Assembly: GCA_947471745.1 (NCBI GenBank)
Contig: CANJKZ010000064.1
Span: 186,001-250,000 of the forward strand
Direction: 5' to 3'
Length of the DNA: 64,000 nucleotides
Source of the DNA: Closterium sp. Naga37s-1
Taxonomy: Eukaryota > Streptophyta > Zygnematophyceae > Desmidiales > Closteriaceae
Shown here: positions 21,601 through 33,600 of the stretch, one piece after another
Layout: each line of letters begins with the position of its first letter
Numbering within the stretch: the stretch's first letter is position 1
The notes under the pieces: generated by a model
The model's database searches: none
The model's input: only the letters and a program-made list of their open reading frames with translations
Told to the model about the DNA's origin: nothing
Translations under genes and position numbers: made by a program

Positions 21601-24600
21601 GACCAAGGCGCGCGCGTGGACCAGGGCGCGCGCGTGGACCAGGGCGCGCGCGTGGACCAAGGCGCGCGCGTGGACCAAGGCGCGCGCGTGGACCAAGGCG
21701 CGCGCGTGGACCAAGGCGCGCGCGTGGACAAAGGCGCGCGCGTGGACCAAGGCGCGCGCGTGGACCAAGGCGCGCGCGTGGACCAAGGCGCGCGCGTGGA
21801 CCAAGGCGCGCGAGTGGACCAGGGCGCGCGCGTGGACCAGGGCGCGCGCGTGGACCAGGGCGCGCGCGTGGACCAAGGCGCGCGCGTGGACCAAGGCGCG
21901 CGCGTGGACCAAGGCGCGCGCGTGGACCAAGGCGCGCGAGTGGACCAAGGCGCGCGCGTGGACCAGGGCGCGCGCGTGGACCAGGGCGCGCGCGTGGACC
22001 AGGGCGCGCGCGTGGACCAGGGCGCGCGCGTGGACCACGGCGCGCGGGTGGACCACGGCGCGCGCGTGGACCAAGGCGCGCGCGTGGACCAAGGCGCGCG
22101 CGTGGACCAAGGCGCGCGCGTGGACCAGGGCGCGCGCATGGACCAGGGCGCGCGCGTGGACCAGGGCGCGCGCGTGGACCAGGGCGCGCGCGTGGACCAG
22201 GGCGCGCGCGTGGACCAGGGCGCGCGCGTGGACCAGGGCGCGCGCGTGGACCAGGGCGCGCGCGTGGACCAGGGCGCGCGCGTGGACCAGGGCGCGCGCG
22301 TGGACCAGGGCGCGCGCGTGGACCAAGGCGCGCGCGTGGACCAAGGCGCGCGCGTGGACCAAGGCGCGCGCGTGGACCAAGGCGCGCGCGTGGACCAAGG
22401 CGCGCGCGTGGACCAAGGCGCGCGCGTGGACCAAGGCGCGCGCGTGGACCAGGGCGCGCGCGTGGACCAGGGCGCGCGCGTGGACCAAGGCGCGCGCGTG
22501 GACCAAGGCGCGCGCGTGGACCAAGGCGCGCGCGTGGACCAAGGCGCGCGCGTGGACCAAGGCGCGCGCGTGGACCAAGGCGCGCGCGTGGACCAGGGCG
22601 CGCGCGTGGACCAGGGCGCGCGCGTGGACCAGGGCGCGCGCGTGGACCAGGGCGCGCACGTGGACCAGGGCGCGCGCGTGGACCAAGGCGCGCGCGTGGA
22701 CCAAGGCGCGCGCGTGGACCAAGGCGCGCGCGTGGACCAAGGCGCGCGCGTGGACCAAGGCGCGCGCGTGGACCAAGGCGCGCGCGTGGACCAAGGCGCG
22801 CGCGTGGACCAGGGCGCGCGCGTGGACCAGGGCGCGCGCGTGGACCAAGGCGCGCGCGTGGACCAAGGCGCGCGCGTGGACCAAGGCGCGCGCGTGGACC
22901 AAGGCGCGCGCGTGGACCAAGGCGCGCGCGTGGACCAAGGCGCGCGCGTGGACCAAGGCGCGCGCGTGGACCAAGGCGCGCGAGTGGACCAAGGCGCGCG
23001 CGTGGACCAGGGCGCGCGCGTGGACCAGGGCGCGCGCGTGGACCAGGGCGCGCGCGTGGACCAGGGCGCGCGCGTGGACCAAGGCGCGCGCGTGGACCAA
23101 TGCGCGCGCGTGGACCAAGGCGCGCGCGTGGACCAAGGCGAGCGCGTGGACCAAGGCGCGCGCGTGGACCAGGGCGCGCGCGTGGACCAGGGCGCGCGCG
23201 TGGACCAGGGCGCGCGCGTGGACCAGGGCGCGCGCGTGGACCAGGGCGCGCGCATGGACCAGGGCGCGCGCGTGGACCAGGGCGCGCGCGTGGACCAGGG
23301 CGCGCGCGTGGACCAGGGCGCGCGCGTGGACCAGGGCGCGCGCGTGGACCAGGGCGCGCGCGTGGACCAAGGCGCGCGCGTGGACCAAGGCGCGCGCGTG
23401 GACCAAGGCGCGCGCGTGGACCAAGGCGCGCGCGTGGACCAAGGCGCGCGCATGGACCAAGGCGCGCGCAGTGGACCAAGGCGCGCGCGTGGACCAAGGC
23501 GCGCGCGTGGACCAAGGCGCGCGCGTGGACCAAGGCGCGCGCGTGGACCAAGGCGCGCGCGTGGACCAGGGCGCGCGCGTGGACCAGGGCGCGCGCGTGG
23601 ACCAGGGCGCGCGCGTGGACCAGGGCGCGCGCGTGGACCAAGGCGCGCGCGTGGACCAAGGCGCGCGCGTGGACCAAGGCGCGCGCGTGGACCAAGGCGC
23701 GCGCGTGGACCAAGGCGCGCGCGTGGACCAAGGCGCGCGCGTGGACCAAGGCGCGCGCGTGGACCAAGGCGCGCGCGTGGACCAGGGCGCGCGCGTGGAC
23801 CAGGGCGCGCGCGTGGACCAAGGCGCGCGCGTGGACCAAGGCGCGCGCGTGGACCAAGGCGCGCGCGTGGACCAAGGCGCGCGCGTGGACCAAGGCGCGC
23901 GCGTGGACCAAGGCGCGCGCGTGGACCAAGGCGCGCGCGTGGACCAAGGCGCGCGAGTGGACCAAGGCGCGCGCGTGGACCAGGGCGCGCGCGTGGACCA
24001 GGGCGCGCGCGTGGACCAGGGCGCGCGCGTGGACCAAGGCGCGCGCGTGGACCAAGGCGCGCGCGTGGACCAAGGCGCGCGCGTGGACCAGGGCGCGCGC
24101 GTGGACCAGGGCGCGCGCGTGGACCAGGGCGCGCGCGTGGACCAGGGCGCGCGCGTGGACCAGGGCGCGCGCGTGGACCAGGGCGCGCGCGTGGACCAGG
24201 GCGCGCGCGTGGACCAGGGCGCGCGCGTGGACCAGGGCGCGCGCGTGGACCAGGGCGCGCGCGTGGACCAGGGCGCGCGCGTGGACCAGGGTGCGCGCGT
24301 GGACCAGGGCGCGCGCGTGGACCAGGGCGCGCGCGTGGACCAGGGCGCGCGCGTGGACCAGGGCGCGCGCGTGGACCAGGGCAGCGCGCGTGGACCAGGG
24401 CGCGCGCGTGGACCAGGGCGCGCGCGTGGACCAGGGCGCGCGCGTGGACCAGGGCGCGCGCGTGGACCAGGGCGCGCGCGTGGACCAAGGCGCGCGCGTG
24501 GACCAAGGCGCGCGCGTGGACCAAGGCGCGCGCGTGGACCAAGGCGCGCGCGTGGACCAAGGCGCGCGCGTGGACCAAGGCGCGCGCGTGGACCAAGGCG

Positions 24601-27600
24601 CGCGCGTGGACCAGGGCGCGCGCGTGGACCAGGGCGCGCGCGTGGACCAAGGCGCGCGCGTGGACCAAGGCGCGCGCGTGGACCAAGGCGCGCGCGTGGA
24701 CCAAGGCGCGCGCGTGGACCAAGGCGCGCGCGTGGACCAAGGCGCGCGCGTGGACCAAGGCGCGCGCGTGGACCAAGGCGCGCGTGTGGACCAAGGCGCG
24801 CGCGTGGACCAGGGCGCGCGCGTGGACCAGGGCGCGCGCGTGGACCAGGGCGCGCGCGTGGACCAAGGCGCGCGCGTGGACCAAGGCGCGCGCGTGGACC
24901 AAGGCGCGCGCGTGGACCAAGGCGCGCGCGTGGACCAAGGCGCGCGCGTGGACCAGGGCGCGCGCGTGGACCAGGGCGCGCGCGTGGACCAAGGCGCGCG
25001 CGTGGACCAGGGCGCAGCGCGTGGACCAGGGCGCGCGCGTGGACCAGGGCGCGCGCGTGGACCAGGGCGCGCGCGTGGACCAGGGCGCGCGCGGTGGACC
25101 AGGGCGCGCGCGTGGACCAGGGCGCGCGCGTGGACCAAGGCGCGCGCGTGGACCAAGGCGCGCGCGTGGACCAGGGCGCGCGCGTGGACCAGGGCGCGCG
25201 CGTGGACCAGGGCGCGCGCGTGGACCAGGGCGCGCGCGTGGAACAGGGCGCGCGCGTGGACCAGGGCGCGCGCGTGGACCAGGGCGCGCGCGTGGACCAG
25301 GGCGCGCGCGTGGACCAGGGCGCGCGCGTGGACCAGGGCGCGCGCGTGGACCAGGGCGCGCCGCGTGGACCAGGGCGCCGCGCCGTGGACCAGGGCGCGC
25401 GCGTGGACCAGGGCGCGCGCGTGGACCAGGGCGCGCGCGTGGACCAGGGCGCGCGCGTGGACCAGGGCGCGCGCGTGGACCAGGGCGCGCGCGTGGACCA
25501 GGGCGCGCGCGTGGACCAGGGCGCGCGCGTGGACCAGGGCGCGCGCGTGGACCAGGGCGCGCGCGTGGACCAGGGCGCGCGCGTGGACCAGGGCGCACGC
25601 GTCGACCAGGGCGCGCGCGTGGACCAGGGCGTGCGCGTGGACCAAGGCGCGCACGTGGACCAAGGCGCGCGCGTGGACCAAGGCGCGCGCGTGGACCAGG
25701 GCGCGCGCGTGGACCAGGGCGCGCGCGTGGACCAGGGCGCGCGCGTGGACCAGGGCGCGCGCGTGGACCAAGGCGCGCGCGTGGACCAAGGCGCGCGCGT
25801 GGACCAGGGCGCGCGCGTGGACCAGGGCGCGCGCGTGGACCAGGGCGCGCGCGTGGAACAGGGCGCGCGCGTGGAACAGGGCGCGCGCGTGGAACAGGGC
25901 GCGCGCGTGGACCAGGGCGCGCGCGTGGAACAGGGCGCGCGCGTGGACCAGGGCGCGCGCGTGGACCAGGGCGCGCGCGTGGACCAGGGCGCGCGCGTGG
26001 ACCATGGGCGCGCGCGTGGACCAGGGCGCGCGCGTGGACCAGGGCGCGCGCGTGGACCAGGGCGCGCGCGTGGACCAGGGCGCGCGCGTGGACCAGGGCG
26101 CGCGCGTGGACCAGGGCGCGCGCGTGGACCAGGGCGCGCGCGTGGACCAGGGCGCGCGCGTGGACCAGGGCGCGCGCGTGGACCAGGGCGCGCGCGTGGA
26201 CCAGGGCGCGCGCGTGGACCAGGGCGCGCGCGTGGACCAGGGCGCGCGCGTGGACCAGGGCGCGCGCGTGGACCAAGGCGCGCGCGTGGACCAAGGCGCG
26301 CGCGTGGACCAAGGCGCGCGCGTGGACCAAGGCGCGCGCGTGGACCAAGGCGCGCGCGTGGACCAGGGCGCGCGCGTGGACCAGGGCGCGCGCGTGGACC
26401 AGGGCGCGCGCGTGGACCAGGGCGCGCGCGTGGACCAGGGCGCGCGCGTGGACCAGGGCGCGCGCGTGGACCAGGGCGCGCGCGTGGACCAGGGCGCGCG
26501 CGTGGACCAAGGCGCGCGCGTGGACCAGGGCGCGCGCGTGGACCAAGGCGCGCGCGTGGACCAAGGCGCGCGCGTGGACCAAGGCGCGCGCGTGGACCAA
26601 GGCGCGCGCGTGGACCAAGGCGCGCGCGTGGACCAGGGCGCGCGCGTGGACCAGGGCGCGCGCGTGGACCAGGGCGCACGCGTGGACCAGGGCGCGCGCG
26701 TGGACCAGGGCGCGCGCGTGGACCAGGGCGCGCGCGTGGACCAGGGCGCGCGCGTGGACCAGGGCGCGCGCGTGGACCAGGGCGCGCGCGTGGACCAGGG
26801 CGCGCGCGTGGACCAGGGCGCGCGCGTGGACCAGGGCGCGCGCGTGGAGCAGGGCGCGCGCGTGGACCAGGGCGCGCGCGTGGACCAAGGCGCGCGCGTG
26901 GACCAGGGCGCGCGCGTGGACCAAGGCGCGCGCGTGGACCAAGGCGCGCGCGTGGACCAAGGCGCGCGCGTGGACCAAGGCGCGCGCGTGGACCAGGGCG
27001 CGCGCGTGGACCAGGGCGCGCGCGTGGACCAGGGCGCGCGCGTGGACCAGGGCGCACGCGTGGACCAGGGCGCGCGCGTGGACCAGGGCGCGCGCGTGGA
27101 CCAGGGCGCGCGCGTGGACCAGGGCGCGCGCGTGGACCAGGGCGCGCGCGTGGACCAGGGCGCGCGCGTGGACCAGGGCGCGCGCGTGGACCAGGGCGCG
27201 CGCGTGGACCAGGGCGCGCGCGTGGACCAGGGCGCGCGCGTGGAACAGGGCGCGCGCGTGGAACAGGGCGTGCGCGTGGAACCAGGGCGCGCGCGTGGAC
27301 CAGGGCGCGCGCGTGGACCAGGGCGCGCGCGTGGACCAGGGCGCGCGCGTGGACCAGGGCGCGCGCGTGGACAAGGGCGCGCGCGTGGACAAGGGCGCGC
27401 GCGTGGACCAGGGCGCGCGCGTGGACCAGGGCGCGCGCGTGGACCAGGGCGCGCGCGTGGACCAGGGCGCGCGCGTGGACCAGGGCGCGCGCGTGGACCA
27501 GGGCGCGCGCGTGGACCAGGGCGCGCGCGTGGACCAGGGCGCGCGCGTGGACCAGGGCGCGCGCGTGGACCAGGGCGCGCGCGTGGACCAGGGCGCGCGC

Positions 27601-30600
27601 GTGGACCAGGGCGCGCGCGTGGACCAAGGCGCGCGCGTGGACCAAGGCGCGCGCGTGGACAAAGGGGCGCGCATGGACCAAGGGGCGCGCGTGCACCAAG
27701 GCGCGCGCGTGGACCAAGGCGCGCGCGTGGACCAAGGCGCGCGCGTGGACCAAGGCGCGCGCGTGGACCAAGGCGCGCGCGTGGACCAAGGCGCGCGCGT
27801 GGACCAAGGCGCGCGCGTGGACCAAGGCGCGCGCGTGGACCAAGGCGCGCGCGTGGACAAAGGCGCGCGCGTGGACCAAGGCGCGCGCGTGGAGCAGGGC
27901 GCGCGCGTGGACCAGGGCACGCGCGTGGAAAAGGGCGCGCGCGTGGACCAGGGCGCGCGCGTGGACCAGGGCGCGCGCGTGGACCAGGGCGCGCGCGTGG
28001 ACCAGGGCGCGCGCGTGGACCAGGGCGCGCGCGTGGACCAGGGCGCGCGCGTCGACCAGGGCGCGCGCGTCGACCAGGGCGCGCGCGTCGACCAGGGCGC
28101 GCGCGTGGACCAGCGCGGGCGCGTGGACCAAGGCGCGCGCGGGGACCATGGCGCGCGCGTGGACCAAGGCGCGCGCGTGGACCAAGGCGCGCGCGTGGAC
28201 CAAGGCGCGCGCGTGGACCAAGGCGCGCGCGTGGACCAAGGCGCGCGCGTGGACCAAGGCGCGCGCGTGGACCAAGGCGCGCGCGTGGACAAAGGCGCGC
28301 GCGTGGACCAAGGCGCGCGCGTGGAGCAGGGCGCGCGCGTGGACCAGGGCACGCGCGTGTAAAAGGGCGCGCGCGTGGACCAGGGCGCGCGCGTGGACCA
28401 GGGCGCGCGCGTGGACCAGGGCGCGCGCGTGGACCAGGGCGCGCGCGTGGACCAGGGCGCGCGCGTGGACCAGGGCGCGCGCGTGGACCAGGGCGCGCGC
28501 GTGGACCAGGGCGCGCGCGTGGACCAGCGCGGGCGCGTGGACCAAGGCGCGCGCGGGGACCATGGCGCGCGCGTGGACCAAGGCGCGCGCGTGGACCAAG
28601 GCGCGCGCGTGGACCAAGGCGCGCGCGTGGACCAAGGCGCGCGCGTGGACCAAGGCGCGCGCGTGGACCAAGGCGCGCGCGTGGACCAAGGCGCGCGCGT
28701 GGACCAAGGCGCGCGCGTGGACAAAGGCGCGCGCGTGGACCAAGGCGCGCGCGTGGAGCAGGGCGCGCGCGTGGACCAGGGCACGCGCGTGGAAAAGGGC
28801 GCGCGCGTGGACCAGGGCGCGCGCGTGGACCAGGGCGCGCGCGTGGACCAGGGCGCGCGCGTGGACCAGGGCGCGCGCGTGGACCAGGGCGCGCGCGTGG
28901 ACCAGCGCGGGCGCGTGGACCAAGGCGCGCGCGTGGACCAGCGCGGGCGCGTGGACCAAGGCGCGCGCGTGGACCAAGGCGCGCGCGTGGACCAAGGCGC
29001 GCGCGTGGACCAGGGCGCCCGCGTGGACCAGGGCGCGCGCGTGGACCAGGGCGCGCGCGTGGACCAGGGCGCGCGCGTGGACCAGGGCGCGCGCGTGGAC
29101 CAGGGCGCGCGCGTGGACCAGGGCGCGCGCGTGGACCAGGGCGCGCGCGTGGACAAGGGCGCGCGCGTGGACCAGGGCGCGCGCGTGGACCAGGGCGCGC
29201 GCGTGGACCAGGGCGCGCGCGTGGACCAGGGCGCGCGCGTGGACCAGGGCGCGCGCGTGGACCAGGGCGCGCACGTGGAACAGGGCGCGCGCGTGGAACA
29301 GGGGGCGCGCGTGGAACAGGGGGCGCGCGTGGACCAGGGCGCGCGCGTGGACCAGGGCGCGCGCGTGGACCAGGGCGCGCGCGTGGACCAGGGCGCGCGC
29401 GTGGACCAGGGCGCGCGCGTGGACCAAGGCGCGCGCGTGGACCAAGGCGCGCGCGTGGACCAAGGCGCGCGCGTGGACCAGGGCGCGCGCGTGGACCAAG
29501 GCGCGCGCGTGGACCAAGGCACGCGCGTGGACCAAGGCACGCGCGTGGACCAAGGCGCGCGCGTGGACCAAGGCGCGCGCGTGGACCAGGGCGCGCGCGT
29601 GGACCAGGGCGCGCGCGTGGACCAGGGCGCGCGCGTGGACCAGGGCGCGCGCGTGGACCAGGGCGCGCGCGTGGACCAGGGCGCGCGCGTGGACCAGGGC
29701 GCGCGCGTGGACCAGGGCGCGCGCGTGGACCAGGGCGCGCGCGTGGTCCAGGGCGCGCGCGTGGTCCAGGGCGCGCGCGTGGACCAGGGCGCGCGCGTCG
29801 ACCAGGGCGCGCGCGTCGACCAGGGCGCGCGCGTCGACCAGGGCGCGCGCGTCGACCAGGGCGCGCGCGTGGACCAGCGCGGGCGCGTGGACCAAGGCGC
29901 GCGCGGGGACCAAGGCGCGCGCGTGGACCAAGGCGCGCGCGTGGACCAAGGCGCGCGCGTGGACCAAGGCGCGCGCGTGGACCAGGGCGCGCGCGTGGAC
30001 CAGGGCGCGCGCGTGGACCAGGGCGCGCGCGTGGACCAGGGCGCGCGCGTGGACCAGGGCGCGCGCGTGGACCAGGGCGCGCGCGTGGACCAGGGCGCGC
30101 GCGTGGACCAAGGCGCGCGCGGGACCAGGGCGCGCGCGCGGACCAAGGCGCGCGCGCGGACCAGGGCGCGCGCGCGGACCAGGGCGCGCGCGCGGACCAG
30201 GGCGCGCGCGCGGACCAGGGCGCGCGCGTCGACCAAGGCGCGCGCGTCGACCAAGGCGCGCGCGTGGACCAGGGCGCGCGCGTGGACCAGGGCGCGCGCG
30301 TGGACCAGGGCGCGCGCGTGGACCAGGGCGCGCGCGTGGACCAGGGCGCGCGCGTGGACCAGGGCGCGCGCGTGGACCAGGGCGCGCGCGTGGACCAGGG
30401 CGCGCGCGTGGACCAGGGCGCGCGCGTGGACAAGGGCGCGCGCGTGGACCAGGGCGCGCGCGTGGACCAGGGCGCGCGCGTGGACCAGGGCGCGCGCGTG
30501 GACCAGGGCGCGCGCGTGGACCAGGGCGCGCACGTGGACCAGGGCGCGCGCGTGGAACAGGGCGCGCGCGTGGAACAGGGCGCGCGCGTGGACCAGGGCG

Positions 30601-33600
30601 CGCGCGTGGACCAGGGCGCGCGCGTGGACCAGGGCGCGCGCGTGGACCAGGGCGCGCGCGTGGACCAGGGCGCGCGCGTGGACCAGGGCGCGCGCGTGGA
30701 CCAGGGCGCGCGCGTGGACCAAGGCGCGCGCGTGGATCAAGGCGCGCGCGTGGACCAGGGCGCGCGCGTGGACCAGGGCGCGCGCGTGGACCAGGGCGCG
30801 CGCGTGGACCAGGGCGCGCGCGTGGACCAGGGCGCGCGCGTGGAACAGGGCGCGCGCGTGGAACAGGGCGCGCGCGTGGACCAGGGCGCGCGCGTGGACC
30901 AGGGCGCGCGCGTGGACCAGGGCGCGCGCGTGGACCAGGGCGCGCGCGTGGACCAGGGCGCGCGCGTGGACCAAGGCGCGCGCGTGGACCAAGGCGCGCG
31001 CGTGGACAAAGGGGCGCGCGTGGACCAAGGGGCGCGCGTGGACCAAGGCGCGCGCGTGGACCAGGGCGCGCACGTGGACCAGGGCGCGCGCGTGGACCAG
31101 GGCGCGCGCGTGGACCAAGGCGCGCGCGTGGACCAAGGCGCGCGCGTGGACCAAGGCGCGCGCGTGGACCAAGGCGCGCGCGTGGACCAAGGCGCGCGCG
31201 TGGACCAAGGCGCGCGCGTGGACCAAGGCGCGCGCGTGGACCAGGGCGCGCGCGTGGACCAGGGCGCGCGCGTGGACCAGGGCGCGCGCGTGGACCAGGG
31301 CGCGCGCGTGGACCAGGGCGCGCGCGTGGACCAGGGCGCGCGCGTGGACCAGGGCGCGCGCGTGGACCAGGGCGCGCACGTGGACCAGGGCGCGCGCGTG
31401 GAACAGGGCGCGCGCGTGGAACAGGGCGCGCGCGTGGACCAGGGCGCGCGCGTGGACCAAGGCGCGCGCGTGGACCAAGGCGCGCGCGTGGACCAAGGGG
31501 CGCGCGTGGACCAGGGCGCGCGCGTGGACCAAGGCGCGCGCGTGGACCAAGGCGCGCGCGTGGACAAAGGGGCGCGCGTGGACCAAGGGGCGCGCGTGGA
31601 CCAAGGCGCGCGCGTGGACCAAGGCGCGCGCGTGGACCAAGGCGCGCGCGTGGACCAAGGCGCACGCGTGGACCAAGGCGCGCGCGTGGACCAAGGCGCG
31701 CGCGTGGACCAAGGCGCGCGCGTGGACCAAGGCGCGCGCGTGGACAAAGGCGCGCGCGTGGACCAAGGCGCGCGCGTGGAGCAGGGCGCGCGCGTGGACC
31801 AGGGCACGCGCGTGGAAAAGGGCGCGCGCGTGGACCAGGGCGCGCGCGTGGACCAGGGCGCGCGCGTGGACCAGGGCGCGCGCGTGGACCAGGGCGCGCG
31901 CGTGGACCAGGGCGCGCGCGTGGACCAGGGCGCGCGCGTGGACCAAGGCGCGCGCGTGGACCAAGGCGCGCGCGTGGACCAGGGCGCGCGCGTGGACCAG
32001 GGCGCGCGCGTGGACCAGGGCGCGCGCGTGGACCAGGGCGCGCGCGTGGACCAGGGCGCGCGCGTGGACCAGGGCGCGCGCGTGGACCAGGGCGCGCGCG
32101 TGGACCAGGGCGCGCGCGTGGACCAGGGCGCGCGCGTGGACCAGGGCGCGCGCGTCGACTTGGGCGCGCGCGTCGACCAGCGCGGGCGCGTCGACCAGCG
32201 CAGGCGCGTGGACCAAGGCGCGCGCGTGGACAAAGGGGCGCGCGTGGACCAAGGGGCGCGCGTGGACCAAGGCGCGCGCGTGGACCAAGGCGCGCGCGTG
32301 GACCAAGGCGCGCGCGTGGACCAAGGCGCGCGCGTGGACCAAGGCGCGCGCGTGGACCAAGGCGCGCGCGTGGACCAAGGCGCGCGCGTGGACCAAGGCG
32401 CGCGCGTGGACCAAGGCGCGCGCGTGGACCAGGCGCGCGCGTGGACCAGGGCCGCGTGGACCAGGGCGCGCGCGTGGACCAAGGCGCGCGCGTGGACCAA
32501 GGCGCGCGCGTGGACCAAGGCGCGCGCGTGGACCAAGGCGCGCGCGTGGACCAAGGCGCGCGCGTGGACCAGGGCGCGCGCGTGGACCAGGGCGCGCGCG
32601 TGGACCAGGGCGCGCGCGTGGACCAGGGCGCGCGCGTGGACCAGGGCGCGCGCGTGGACCAGGGCGCGCGCGTGGACCAGGGCGCGCGCGTGGACCAGGG
32701 CGCGCGCGTGGACCAGGGCGCGCGCGTGGACCAGGGCGCGCGCGTGGTCCAGGGCGCGCGCGTCGACCAGGGCGCGCGCGTCGACCAGGGCGCGCGCGTC
32801 GACCAGGGCGCGCGCGTCGACCAGGGCGCGCGCGTCGACCAGGGCGCGCGCGTCGACCAGCGCGGGCGCGTGGACCAAGGCGCGCGCGTGGACCAAGGCG
32901 CGCGCGGGGACCATGGCGCGCGCGTGGACCAAGGCGCGCGCGTGGACCAAGGCGCGCGCGTGGACCAAGGCGCGCGCGTGGACCAAGGCGCGCGCGTGGA
33001 CCAGGGCGCGCGCGTGGACCAGGGCGCGCGCGTGGACCAGGGCGCGCGCGTGGACCAGGGCGCGCGCGTGGACCAGGGCGCGCGCGTGGACCAGGGCGCG
33101 CGCGGGACCAGGGCGCGCGCGCGGACCAAGGCGCGCGCGCGGACCAAGGCGCGCGCGCGGACCAGGGCGCGCGCCGCGGACCAGGGCGCGCGCGTCGACC
33201 AAGGCGCGCGCGTCGACCAAGGCGCGCTGGCCGTGGACCAGGGCGCGCGCGTGGACCAGGGCGCGCGCGTGGACCAGGGCGCGCGCGTGGACCAGGGCGC
33301 GCGCGTGGACCAGGGCGCGCGCGTGGACCAGGGCGCGCGCGTGGACAAGGGCGCGCGCGTGGACCAGGGCGCGCGCGTGGACCAGGGCGCGCGCGTGGAC
33401 CAGGGCGCGCGCGTGGACCAGGGCGCGCGCGTGGACCAGGGCGCGCGCGTGGACCAGGGCGCGCGCGTGGACCAGGGCGCGCGCGTGGACCAGGGCGCGC
33501 GCGTGGACCAGGGCGCGCGCGTGGACCAGGGCGCGCGCGTGGACCAGGGCGCGCGCGTGGACCAGGGCGCGCGCGTGGACCAGGGCGCGCGCGTGGACCA

